Below, piece after piece: positions 53,705 to 61,665 of a DNA stretch of 64,000 nucleotides (its first letter is position 1; each line of letters opens with the position of its first letter). Where the stretch lies: NCBI GenBank assembly GCA_937879965.1, contig CALFMP010000014.1, positions 434,001 to 498,000 of the forward strand. The letters are read 5' to 3'. A program made the position numbers and the translations under genes. The stretch is from QKMZ01 sp012965515. Lineage in GTDB: Bacteria > Cyanobacteriota > Vampirovibrionia > Obscuribacterales > Obscuribacteraceae. The notes under the pieces are model-generated. The model did no database searches. It was not told the origin of the DNA and was given only the letters and a program-made list of their open reading frames with translations.

Positions 53705-54063
53705 CCCAAGAGGGGATTGCCAGCCGGTAGGTTTGCCTTCGGGCCGTAGCTTTCGGCTGCGAATCAAGTGCAGCCGCGCATGTGCTAAATGCGTTGCTTT
53801 ACTTGATTCGCTTGTACGCCGTTGTTCGGTCGCTGCTTTTGTTCGACAGAAAAACGAAGTACCTTTCCTTTCAATTGTTTTGGTTGGTCTCAGGTGTTTC
53901 GTCAGCACCTTCGTATTTGCTAATCTATCAAAACCAGACGCAAAACTTGACAACCTTTATTTATCCCTAACGTTTTTGGTTTTTCGCGCACCTGTCTGCT
54001 TTTGCCGGGCTGCCTAAGTGCCTTCAGAAAAAAGACCGTTAACGGTCTTTTTTCTGGTGCTCG
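53705..54063. other. Intergenic region with hairpin and palindrome
   Basis: These 359 bases between the TPR gene and fluC contain no credible gene. CGGCTGC at 53754-53760 and GCAGCCG at 53770-53776 form a perfect seven-base-pair hairpin with a nine-base loop, but no T-run follows. Palindrome copy 4 ends seven bases before GTG 54064. I looked for the fluoride (crcB) riboswitch consensus here and did not find it. Confidence 0.55.
54025..54056. repeat. GTTAAC palindrome family, copy 4 (perfect 32-bp dyad)
   Basis: The element is CAG, six A, GACCGTTAACGGTC, six T, CTG, a perfect 32-base palindrome. It lies about 320 bases after the last stop codon and seven bases before the fluC start. A hairpin here would include or block the region where a ribosome site would be. 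Confidence 0.92.
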
Positions 54064-54483
54064 GTGGACGATAATTGTGCAGGTGTTTTGAGAAAAAAAT
54101 TGAGTTACTTTCTAATATTCGTGGGAGCCGGAATCGGCGGTATTCTTCGGTTTTTGTGCAGCACTCTCGTGCACAAGACGTTTGGTGGTTTGGCGTTTCC
54201 GCTGGGCACCTTTGCGGTCAACCTGATTGGATGCCTGGTAATTGGTTATTTGATGCAATTGTCAGAGTCTAGAGGCGTGCTGATTGGTGAGTGGCGTTTG
54301 TTTGTGTTTGTGGGATTACTTGGCGGATTCACAACGTTTTCAAGTTTCGGAATCGAGACTTTCCAGCTGATAAGAGATGGCGAGTTGGTTTATGCAGTTG
54401 CAAACGCGGTAGGACAGGTTGGTATTGGGCTAATGCTCGTCTGGCTAGGGGTTGTTGTGGCCAGGCTCGTGCATGGAGGTTAG
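54064..54483 (+). CDS. crcB: Fluoride ion channel FluC (CrcB)
   Basis: This 139-residue channel exports fluoride across the inner membrane. It has four membrane helices, the conserved Asn in GTFAVNLIG and the hallmark GGFTTFSSF (about 96-104) that lines the pore. The GTG start at 54064 has no normal ribosome site; a TTG at 54088 (LRKKLSYF) may be the true start. DUF190 follows two bases later. Palindrome copy 4 lies directly upstream. No fluoride riboswitch is visible, so the control is probably different. Confidence 0.9.
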   Translation: MDDNCAGVLRKKLSYFLIFVGAGIGGILRFLCSTLVHKTFGGLAFPLGTFAVNLIGCLVIGYLMQLSESRGVLIGEWRLFVFVGLLGGFTTFSSFGIETFQLIRDGELVYAVANAVGQVGIGLMLVWLGVVVARLVHGG

Positions 54484-54485
54484 CG

Positions 54486-54821
54486 ATGTTTGGATCTGAT
54501 GGGCAGGTTTTGAGGGTTTTTGTCGGTGAAACCGATAAACATCAGGGTGTGCCCTTATATGAGTGGATCTTGAAGAAGGCGAAGCAGGAAGGTCTTGCAG
54601 GCGGGACTGCCTTACGAGGAATTGCTGGATTCGGTGCGCATAGCCAGATGCACTCAAGCAAAATTCTCGATATCTCTGCCAATCTACCGATCATTGTGGA
54701 AATTATCGACTCTCGGGATAAAATCGAAAAATTCCTGCCTTTTCTGGAAGAAGCCGTAAAAGAAGGGCTGGCTACTGTAGAGCCAGCCCAGATAAGGCTA
54801 TATAGAATCCAGAAAGGTTGA
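54486..54821 (+). CDS. DUF190-domain protein
   Basis: The 111-residue product is a DUF190 protein, often paired with fluC in fluoride-tolerance loci. Typical are RVFVGETDKHQGVPLYEWIL, GGTALRGIAGFG and LPIIVEIIDSRDKIE; the fold is of the PII-like kind. GGAGG stands seven bases before ATG 54486. It begins two bases after the fluC stop and converges on a minus-strand gene with one base between. Function is not known beyond the association. Confidence 0.9.
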   Translation: MFGSDGQVLRVFVGETDKHQGVPLYEWILKKAKQEGLAGGTALRGIAGFGAHSQMHSSKILDISANLPIIVEIIDSRDKIEKFLPFLEEAVKEGLATVEPAQIRLYRIQKG

Positions 54822-54822
54822 A

Positions 54823-55131
54823 TCAGCTTTCGATTGGTAGCTCATCTTCCGGATCTGGCGGAAGATTATTGAATATGCGGTATTCGATTCTCTTTTGACG
54901 CTCCAGTTCTTTTATGTAAGCATCCTGCTTTGCTTCAATTGCTTTTTGGTCGAAGTCTCGACGTTCTTTTTGTTTTGATGCTGCCATTTCTAAAATGCGC
55001 GCACGGTCCATATCTTGCTTTTGCCGCATGCGTTCGCGCGCTTCTTTTTTCTTGCGCTCTTCGCGCTCTTTATCTTCGCGAAGCATCGCTTCGTATTCGC
55101 GCTGCTTTCTTCTTCGCTCGACGTCACTCAT
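54823..55131 (-). CDS. Charged coiled-coil protein, unknown
   Basis: I start at ATG 55131 (MSDVERRRKQ); an upstream ATG (55155) adds MCFMRLLA without support. The 102-residue product is almost wholly charged helix, rich in Arg, Lys and Glu with heptad spacing (about 5-80; EREERKKKEARERMRQKQ), ending in an acidic Pro-rich tail (PPDPEDELPIES). No family recognised. Arg-rich coiled coils of this type occur as nucleoid, RNA-binding or membrane-linked adaptors; the sequence does not decide. Confidence 0.6.
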   Translation of the reverse strand: MSDVERRRKQREYEAMLREDKEREERKKKEARERMRQKQDMDRARILEMAASKQKERRDFDQKAIEAKQDAYIKELERQKRIEYRIFNNLPPDPEDELPIES

Positions 55132-55225
55132 CGCCAACAGCCTCATAAAACACAACTATGATTAGCTTAGACCATAATGCCAGCTTAAGCTTATAGGATT
55201 ACTACGTCAAGAGACTACCGCTTCG

Positions 55226-56731
55226 TTACGCTTCGATCGGCTCATCGGGGATGGGTATTAAACTCTCTTTGTATTTGCGAGCAACACCGGTTTTGTTGGC
55301 AGCTTCGACGACAGCTTTTGCAACTGATGGCGCAATTGCTTGGTTGAAGACTCCAGGCACGATGTAATCTTCATGGAGTTCATTATCCTTTATGACCGAA
55401 GCAATCGCCTGAGCGGCGGCCAACTTCATTTCTTCATTGATGTCTGTGGCATGGCAATCTAGAGCTCCTCTGAAAATACCGGGAAAACAGAGGACGTTAT
55501 TTATTTGATTTGGGTAGTCTGAACGACCGGTCGCCATAATCCGAACATGCGGCAGTGCTTCTTCTGGCATGATTTCCGGAACAGGGTTTGCCATCGCAAA
55601 GACGATCGCATCTTTAGCCATGTCTTTAAGGTAGTCGGCTTTCACTGTTCCTGGTCCTGAAAGACCGAGATACAAATCGGCCCCTTTCATCGCTTCTTTG
55701 AGCGAGCCCTTCAACAACTCAGGGTTTGTATGATCCGCAAACCACTCCTTCATACCGTTCATGTTTTCAGTGCGACCTTTGTAGATGGCGCCAGAGCGGT
55801 CAAAACCAGTGATGTTCTTGACTCCTGCAGACATCAAAATCTTCGAACATGCAACGCCGGCAGCACCGACACCGCTGACGATCACTTTCAGGTTCTCCAT
55901 TTTTTTATCAACAATCTTCAATGCATTGATGAGCGCCGCCAAAACAACCACCGCAGTACCGTGCTGATCGTCGTGGAAAACAGGGATGTCTAACTCTTTT
56001 TTGAGGCGAGCTTCGATCTCAAAGCATCTGGGTGCCGAGATGTCTTCCAAATTGATGCCACCAAATCCGGGGGCAATATATTTGACTGCTTTGATGATTT
56101 CTTCTGTGTCTTGAGTGTCTAGACAAATCGGATAAGCATCGATTTTTCCGAATTCCTTGAAGAGCATAGCTTTGCCTTCCATGACTGGCATTGCTGCTTT
56201 CGGCCCAATATTGCCCAGTCCTAGTACCGCGGTACCATCTGAAACAACGGCGACTGAATTGCGTTTGATTGTTAACTTATATGCATTCTCCGGTTCGTGA
56301 TGAATGGCCATGCAGACTCTGGCTACACCTGGCGTATAAGCCATGGAGAGATCGTCTCGCGTGGCCAGTGGAACTTTGTTTGCGATGCGAATTTTTCCAC
56401 CGAGATGCATAAGGAATGTTCTGTCAGACACGTTGATGACTTGAATGCCATCTACGGTATTGAGCGTCTTGACCAGCTCTTCACCATGTTCTGAATCACG
56501 AACATTGACTGTAATGTCGCGAATGATGTGCCCCTTTTCCACACCCTGAATATCGATGGCCCCAATGTCTCCGCCAACTTCGCCAATTACCGATGCAACC
56601 TTGCCAAGCATACCTGGACGATTTGTTATTTTTAGCCTCAAAGTGAGGCTATAGCTGGCGCTGGGTTGAGCCAGCGACGTGGTTTCTCTTTTTTCTTCGT
56701 TCATTGCAGGGGTAGGCTTCGTGGAGGTCAT
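55226..56731 (-). CDS. NAD(P)-dependent malic enzyme with ACT domain
   Basis: The 501-residue enzyme oxidatively decarboxylates malate to pyruvate. An N-terminal ACT domain (about 26-100; LRLKITNRPGMLGKVASVIG) probably binds an allosteric ligand, a form known in many bacteria. The catalytic part shows MAYTPGVARVC, GTAVLGLGNIGP, HDDQHGTA and the nucleotide-binding SGVGAAGVA. Cofactor preference (NAD or NADP) cannot be told. It is a single gene, divergent from the dismutase gene. Confidence 0.93.
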   Translation of the reverse strand: MTSTKPTPAMNEEKRETTSLAQPSASYSLTLRLKITNRPGMLGKVASVIGEVGGDIGAIDIQGVEKGHIIRDITVNVRDSEHGEELVKTLNTVDGIQVINVSDRTFLMHLGGKIRIANKVPLATRDDLSMAYTPGVARVCMAIHHEPENAYKLTIKRNSVAVVSDGTAVLGLGNIGPKAAMPVMEGKAMLFKEFGKIDAYPICLDTQDTEEIIKAVKYIAPGFGGINLEDISAPRCFEIEARLKKELDIPVFHDDQHGTAVVVLAALINALKIVDKKMENLKVIVSGVGAAGVACSKILMSAGVKNITGFDRSGAIYKGRTENMNGMKEWFADHTNPELLKGSLKEAMKGADLYLGLSGPGTVKADYLKDMAKDAIVFAMANPVPEIMPEEALPHVRIMATGRSDYPNQINNVLCFPGIFRGALDCHATDINEEMKLAAAQAIASVIKDNELHEDYIVPGVFNQAIAPSVAKAVVEAANKTGVARKYKESLIPIPDEPIEA

Positions 56732-56951
56732 TGTAATTACTCTTTGCGTTATGCGGCGGGCTTAATGTAGAGCCAATGTGTTAAGCTGAAAAACTCAAAT
56801 GAGGCGTCTTGTAAGGGTAGCGCTTTTCGCCTTGGAGAGCGCTTCTTGAAAGCAGCAATTAAGCTAAATTTGGCTCTGAATTAATACATACTGGTTTTGT
56901 ATTTTCAGCTCGGCGCGCAAGAGAAGAATTGAGTTATCAACAGGAGGCGGT

Positions 56952-57740
56952 ATGGCAGGAAAGTCAGAGAAGGAAATAATTGGTAACTACGAAGTATCCA
57001 AAGCGGGACTACTCACGAGAAGAGAGGTTTTGACGATGGGAGCTGTGGCGGCCGCAGGAGCGCTCGTCTCTCCCGCATTCGCTGCTGCAGGCGGCACAAG
57101 CACACCTGCCGCATCTGGCGGCGAGCCCTATGTAGCGAAAGATTTTTCTGGTCTGCAGGGGAAATTGGATGGGCTTTCAGCAAGCCAAATCGAACAGCAT
57201 TTGAAGCTGTACAAGGGATACATCGGAAAGTCGAATGAACTGCGCAGCAAACTGAAAGATGTTGAATTGGCATCTGCAAATGCCACCTATTCAGCAGTAC
57301 GCGAAATGCTTGTTGAGCAGAGTTTTGCAGTTAATGGTGTCATCTATCACGAGTTTTATTTCGGAAACCTTGGCGGCAAAGGTGGCGAGCCAACTGGCGA
57401 CCTGAAATCAGCTATCGAAGAGCGTTGGGGTAATATTGGTAAATTCAACGATTTCCTAAAAGCAGCAGGCAAGAGTGTGCGTGGATGGGTCGTAATAGGC
57501 TTCAATACACGCGGAGGATTTATCGATTCCTTTGGATTGGATACTCACAATATCGGCTCACCAGCGAACTTTGTGCCGCTTCTAGTACTTGATGTTTATG
57601 AGCATGCCTACATGGTTGACTATGGCATCGACCGCGCCAAATATCTCGATGCATTTATGAAGAACGTAGATTGGGATGTCGTTAGCAAACGCTTCAACAT
57701 CACAAGGAAGCATCCGACTGGTTTGGAAGCAACCCTATAA
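56952..57740 (+). CDS. Tat-exported Fe/Mn superoxide dismutase
   Basis: CAGGAGGCGGT precedes ATG 56952. The 262-residue product has a twin-arginine signal (LTRREVLTMGAVAAAGALV, Arg23 and Arg24; cleavage near AFAAA). The mature domain keeps all four metal ligands: His83 (EQHLKLYKGY), His133 (IYHEFYFGNL), Asp214 and His218 (DVYEHAYMVDY). Tat export of a folded metal enzyme fits a periplasmic or surface dismutase that removes superoxide from outside sources. Fe or Mn cannot be told. A terminator follows. Confidence 0.9.
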   Translation: MAGKSEKEIIGNYEVSKAGLLTRREVLTMGAVAAAGALVSPAFAAAGGTSTPAASGGEPYVAKDFSGLQGKLDGLSASQIEQHLKLYKGYIGKSNELRSKLKDVELASANATYSAVREMLVEQSFAVNGVIYHEFYFGNLGGKGGEPTGDLKSAIEERWGNIGKFNDFLKAAGKSVRGWVVIGFNTRGGFIDSFGLDTHNIGSPANFVPLLVLDVYEHAYMVDYGIDRAKYLDAFMKNVDWDVVSKRFNITRKHPTGLEATL

Positions 57741-57762
57741 TCTGTTTTGAATTGAAGTCTTG

Positions 57763-57789
57763 AAGGGTTTGCTTTGGCAGACCCTTTTT
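57763..57789 (+). terminator. Terminator after the superoxide dismutase
   Basis: AAGGGTTTGC pairs with GCAGACCCTT (ten base pairs with one G-T pair) across a TTTG loop and ends in a run of T. It lies 22 bases after the stop codon, just before the end of the convergent gene. Confidence 0.87.
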
Positions 57790-57790
57790 G

Positions 57791-58822
57791 CTAGGAAGTG
57801 TCGGGTTCCGGAATTACAAAGAATGTTAATGGAGTGACGTAGTCTAGAATTTCTTCATAGGTGACCTGCCGACTTGCAGCACAAAATTCAAGTAGAGAGC
57901 CAGGCGGCCAGTGCGTTCGATCCTTGCAAAACCAGTCTAAGACTGAATACAACTGCAAATTCTTTCTTCCTATTGCTTGAAAGTAGTCTTTGACGAAGTT
58001 GACTAAATATCGTGCAACACCTTCTGCGCTCTTTGCTCCAGAGGAATCACTTTCAAATATGGTGATGGATAGTTGCATGCTGTCTGCAAGTGTGAAGCGA
58101 TCTCCAGTATGCCTTTCCAGGCAACCCTTTAATTCAAGCGTCATTAACGCTGCACCTAGCGAAGATGCGCTCATTCTGGTTGTTTCGAATAGTTGGTCGA
58201 AGGATTTAGGTTCGTCTGACAATTCATTGAACACAGCTTCTTCTAGTTCTGTTAGCTCAGGACGACTATTTGAAAAGTTGCTTTCATTTGCTTGGATTCT
58301 TCGTTGAAGATCAAATTCTTCGCTAACTGGTGGCTCATCCGCAGGTGTCTTTTTCGTACGTCTTCCAATTGCATTTGTACACAATACTGTCGGAATTTCT
58401 ATCGCGAGTTTTTCTATCTCATTGGCAGCAGCAATTGCCATTCGCTTCTGAATTCTATTGATCGTGTCTGTTGATACATCGGCGAGTTTGGCTAACTGAT
58501 TAGCACTAAGAGTTATGCCTCGCTCTTGAAATTCTATGATCATGAGGCGAGGTTTGAATTTTTGTGCACCATGAAAGTTTGTCTTTGCTGTGATCGAAAT
58601 TTCCTTGCAACATTTTTCGCAGGTGAAAGTACGCACAGTTGGTATTGGAATTGTGTTCTTGTGTCCACAATCTCGACGTTTACAGTAAATGTACTTTCTG
58701 GTTGCTAGAGCTGACATAACAACTTGCTCGCAATCCAATTCTGATCCAAGTTTTGCGTGGATCTCTGGCATAGCATGAATTGCCATGATCCAATTTGCTT
58801 GTGATCGCTCTGTATGTGTCAT
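57791..58822 (-). CDS. Zinc-ribbon/HTH/winged-helix protein, transposase-like
   Basis: The 343-residue protein has a zinc ribbon (Cys47, Cys52, Cys68 and Cys71; IYCKRRDCGHK and FTCEKCCK), a helix-turn-helix (about 100-127; GITLSANQLAKLADVSTDT), a linker, and a winged-helix domain resembling the C-terminal domain of DprA (about 188-245; TELEEAVFNELSD, then LMTLELKGCLERHTGD). The first two match the N-terminus of IS1595-type transposases, but no DDE nuclease domain follows. It looks like a transposase-derived DNA-binding protein rather than an active element. Palindrome copy 5 lies 112 bases upstream. Confidence 0.72.
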   Translation of the reverse strand: MTHTERSQANWIMAIHAMPEIHAKLGSELDCEQVVMSALATRKYIYCKRRDCGHKNTIPIPTVRTFTCEKCCKEISITAKTNFHGAQKFKPRLMIIEFQERGITLSANQLAKLADVSTDTINRIQKRMAIAAANEIEKLAIEIPTVLCTNAIGRRTKKTPADEPPVSEEFDLQRRIQANESNFSNSRPELTELEEAVFNELSDEPKSFDQLFETTRMSASSLGAALMTLELKGCLERHTGDRFTLADSMQLSITIFESDSSGAKSAEGVARYLVNFVKDYFQAIGRKNLQLYSVLDWFCKDRTHWPPGSLLEFCAASRQVTYEEILDYVTPLTFFVIPEPDTS

Positions 58823-58933
58823 TTCGAAACGCTCTTTTCGAACTCATATCTGTTAATACGAGTTGAGAGAACAAAAAGTTCAAACGAAATTCTTGCTGAC
58901 AACTATGAATTTCTGCAATAAATGGTTGGGGTC

Positions 58934-58965
58934 TAGAAAAAAGACCGTTAACGGTCTTTTTTCTA
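58934..58965. repeat. GTTAAC palindrome family, copy 5 (perfect 32-bp dyad)
   Basis: The element is TAG, six A, GACCGTTAACGGTC, six T, CTA, a perfect 32-base palindrome. It starts 12 bases after the stop of the response regulator gene at 58977 (minus strand) and lies 112 bases before the start of the next minus-strand gene, so a terminator role is natural here. Confidence 0.92.
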
Positions 58966-58976
58966 TATGTTCTGCT

Positions 58977-59660
58977 TTAGGTGGTAAGGTCGGCGCGAAG
59001 TCCGTATCCGACGCCGTGCACGTTGCGGATTATTGATTCTTGTCCTTCGGTGTCAAGTTTTTTTCGCAAGCGTTTGATGCAAGTAGTGAGTGCTTCTACG
59101 GTGGCGTCCGATTCGTTCGACCAGACACGATTGAGAAGAGCTTCGGGTGGAAATACTGTTCCTGGGTTGCGCATTAGGAATTCTAGGAGCGCAAATTCTT
59201 TTGGAACTAATTTTATTTCCTCACCTGCGCGTTTTACTGTGAAAGCGGCGCGGTCAAGCTCGATGGGGCCGGATCTTAGTACGGTGCCCATTTGTCCGCC
59301 TACGCGGCGCATAAGAGCGCGAATACGAGCGGTTAATTCTTTTGCGTGAAATGGTTTGGTAAGGTAGTCGTCTGCTCCGGAGTCGAGACCGACTTCCTTG
59401 TCGTCTATTGTGGTGCGTCCGGTAAGGATTAGTACAGGCGTTTTCTTGCCGCTGGCGCGAAATTCACGCAGTATTTCCATCCCACCAATGACCGGTAATT
59501 CAAGATCGAGGACAATAAGGTCGTATTCGTACGCTTTTAGGCGATTGAGACCTTCTTGACCGTCGTTGACGACCTCGACCTCATGCCTTTCCAGTTTCAG
59601 CCAATCACGCACGAGCTTGGACAGCTGCACATCGTCTTCGATAATGAGAATCTTCGCCAC
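58977..59660 (-). CDS. OmpR-family response regulator
   Basis: The 227-residue product has a receiver domain (IIEDD, phosphorylated Asp in IVLDLELPVIGG, Thr in LILTGRT, Lys in YLTKPF) and a winged-helix domain (about 125-223; VPKEFALLEFLMRNPG, then CIKRLRKKLDTEG). It follows its kinase gene by 36 bases and is the last gene of the pair. Palindrome copy 5 lies 12 bases after its stop. Confidence 0.94.
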   Translation of the reverse strand: MAKILIIEDDVQLSKLVRDWLKLERHEVEVVNDGQEGLNRLKAYEYDLIVLDLELPVIGGMEILREFRASGKKTPVLILTGRTTIDDKEVGLDSGADDYLTKPFHAKELTARIRALMRRVGGQMGTVLRSGPIELDRAAFTVKRAGEEIKLVPKEFALLEFLMRNPGTVFPPEALLNRVWSNESDATVEALTTCIKRLRKKLDTEGQESIIRNVHGVGYGLRADLTT

Positions 59661-59696
59661 AAGGAATGCTCAATAGTAGTCCGCAACAATAATATC

Positions 59697-61508
59697 TTAT
59701 GTTTGCTCAGGATTTTTTTTGTCGGCGATAGGAAGGCTGAAGAAGAAGGTGCTTCCCTTGCCTTCGACTGGTTCCACACCAATTTGGCCGCCGTGTAGTT
59801 CGACAATTGCCTTGGAGATAGCTAGTCCAAGACCGCTGCCTTTTCGTTCTTTAGAATCGGACTTTTTGACTTGTTTGAAACGTTCGAAGATTGAGGAGCG
59901 CATGCTTTCCGGAACCCCTCTGCCTTCATCCTTGACTCTAACAATGGCAAATTTATCATCGCTATCGCTGGTGATTTGAAGCGTGGAATTTTCTGGAGAG
60001 AATTTGACAGCGTTGGCAATTAAGTTGATTAGGACTTGAATCATTCTTTCTTTGTCCGCTCTTACTACTGGATCAATAGAGCTATCTAAAATCAATTCGA
60101 TCTTCTTTTGTTTGATGGCATTGGCAACCATATTGATTGAAGGCTTGATGATGTCGCTCAGTGGAATTGAATCAAGAGACAAGTCCATTCGGCCCGATTC
60201 CATACGCTCAAGGTCGAGCAGGTCGTTCACTAAAGTGATAAGACGATCGCAGCTGTCTTGCGCTCCTTGGACGCTTTCTTTGCCATCGTCATTCAAGTCT
60301 CCGTAAGCACCTGCAACCAATAAAGAATGGACCATCTGAATGGATGTAAGGGGAGTGCGTAAATCGTGGCTGACCATAGCTACGAAATCGCGCTTCATTT
60401 GGTCTATTTGTTTGCGCTCTGTTATGTCGTGCACTACACACATCAGAGACTTTTCTTCGTTTGACCAGACTATTGACCATTCGCAGTCACGTTCTTCGCC
60501 ATTTTCGATCACAATTCGATTGGTAAAAGCACCATGACCCTTTGTTTCGATTATGGTGTTGATGTGATCGATTGTAGTTTTGAGATCTGCTTCGTCGACT
60601 AGCTGGTCAAGCCTCCTGCCAATCAAGTCGTCACTTTCATAGCCCCATTGTTTGGAAGCGGCCGGATTGACCTGAGTAAAACGCCGTTCTTCATCAAGGG
60701 AACAAATTATGTCGGCTGCACTGGTTAGAATCGCACTCTCTTTTCGTCTCATTGACGCTAGTGCATCTGCCATTTTTCGAAAAGTACGATCGAGATGAGC
60801 TAACTCATCATCTCCTCGAAGCGGCGCAGAAAGTGGCTGTTGAGACGCAACCTTGTAGGTATTGTCCAGTAACACCTTTAACCTTTGCGCGGTGCTGCGA
60901 TTAAAAGACAGAGCCAATCCGACTGCTAGAAGGATGTTTAAAAAGACCGCGGCATAAATGAGAATCTCGATTTGGGCGCGAACCTCGGCTTGTTTTTTCT
61001 TTGTCTCTTGCGTTTCTGCTTCCTGTTCTTCCACGAGATGGTCGATTGCCTGGAAGACATCAGCCATAAGCCGGTTGACCTTTACCATCTCCATCCCGGC
61101 GGCAAGCTTGTTTCCGATATCCACCATTGTTTTGGCATGATCGAAAAAACGATCTCCGTCATCCATCAATTTGTAGATTTTGTCCCAGGATTCTTTTTCA
61201 TGCGGATTGTCAGCAACTAGGCCAGTAATGATTTCCTTCTCTTTGTAAAACCTCTTCTTGGCAGCATCTGCTCGTCGCCTGAACGTCTCTCGACTGGTGA
61301 AGTGAGAAACAATGAGCGAGGAACTTCTTTCCATGACCAGTCTTAGCAGTATGTTCAAATGTCCAGCTACATCACGCGCATGTGCTTCGCGTGCTCTCTC
61401 TCTGTCTACTTGATTGACTAGATACGCAAAGGACGCCACAAATCCAAGTTCAAATACCAAAGGCACAGCCACTAGTATCAGAGCTTTTTTTCCTAGAGAA
61501 AGAGTCAT
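59697..61508 (-). CDS. Sensor histidine kinase with HAMP and PAS domains
   Basis: The 603-residue membrane kinase has a helix (about 10-30), a long helical sensor region (about 35-170), a second helix (about 180-205), a HAMP-like linker (about 205-255), a PAS domain (about 260-365), then HisKA (FVAMVSHDLRTPLTS, His of about 378), an N box (LINLIANAVKFSP), G1 (VKDEGRGVP) and G2 (GSGLGLAIS). It is upstream of its regulator gene. The sensor region is all-helical, like a four-helix bundle; the signal is unknown. Confidence 0.92.
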   Translation of the reverse strand: MTLSLGKKALILVAVPLVFELGFVASFAYLVNQVDRERAREAHARDVAGHLNILLRLVMERSSSLIVSHFTSRETFRRRADAAKKRFYKEKEIITGLVADNPHEKESWDKIYKLMDDGDRFFDHAKTMVDIGNKLAAGMEMVKVNRLMADVFQAIDHLVEEQEAETQETKKKQAEVRAQIEILIYAAVFLNILLAVGLALSFNRSTAQRLKVLLDNTYKVASQQPLSAPLRGDDELAHLDRTFRKMADALASMRRKESAILTSAADIICSLDEERRFTQVNPAASKQWGYESDDLIGRRLDQLVDEADLKTTIDHINTIIETKGHGAFTNRIVIENGEERDCEWSIVWSNEEKSLMCVVHDITERKQIDQMKRDFVAMVSHDLRTPLTSIQMVHSLLVAGAYGDLNDDGKESVQGAQDSCDRLITLVNDLLDLERMESGRMDLSLDSIPLSDIIKPSINMVANAIKQKKIELILDSSIDPVVRADKERMIQVLINLIANAVKFSPENSTLQITSDSDDKFAIVRVKDEGRGVPESMRSSIFERFKQVKKSDSKERKGSGLGLAISKAIVELHGGQIGVEPVEGKGSTFFFSLPIADKKNPEQT

Positions 61509-61665
61509 TAGCGCTCGGAGATCTGTCTCTTACGATCGCTCAATCTAGCATTTCAAATCATCAATTTTGGGCTTGCCCCCAATTTGCCAATATTGCGCCA
61601 TAAATGCGCCAATGACAACTGGTAGGGTCCTGAACATAAGCAGGTATCGCTATTTGAGGTTCGGC

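Noticed and set aside
53652..54017. Plus-strand 121-codon frame between the TPR gene and fluC
   Set aside because: It starts inside the end of the TPR gene, has no ribosome site, and its residues are Cys/Arg-rich without domain pattern.
53705..54063. Fluoride riboswitch upstream of fluC
   Set aside because: I looked for the conserved crcB-motif segments and saw none; only a short hairpin and the GTTAAC palindrome are present.
57791..58822. Intact insertion sequence
   Set aside because: The zinc-ribbon protein has no DDE nuclease domain and I saw no terminal inverted repeats or target duplications around it.
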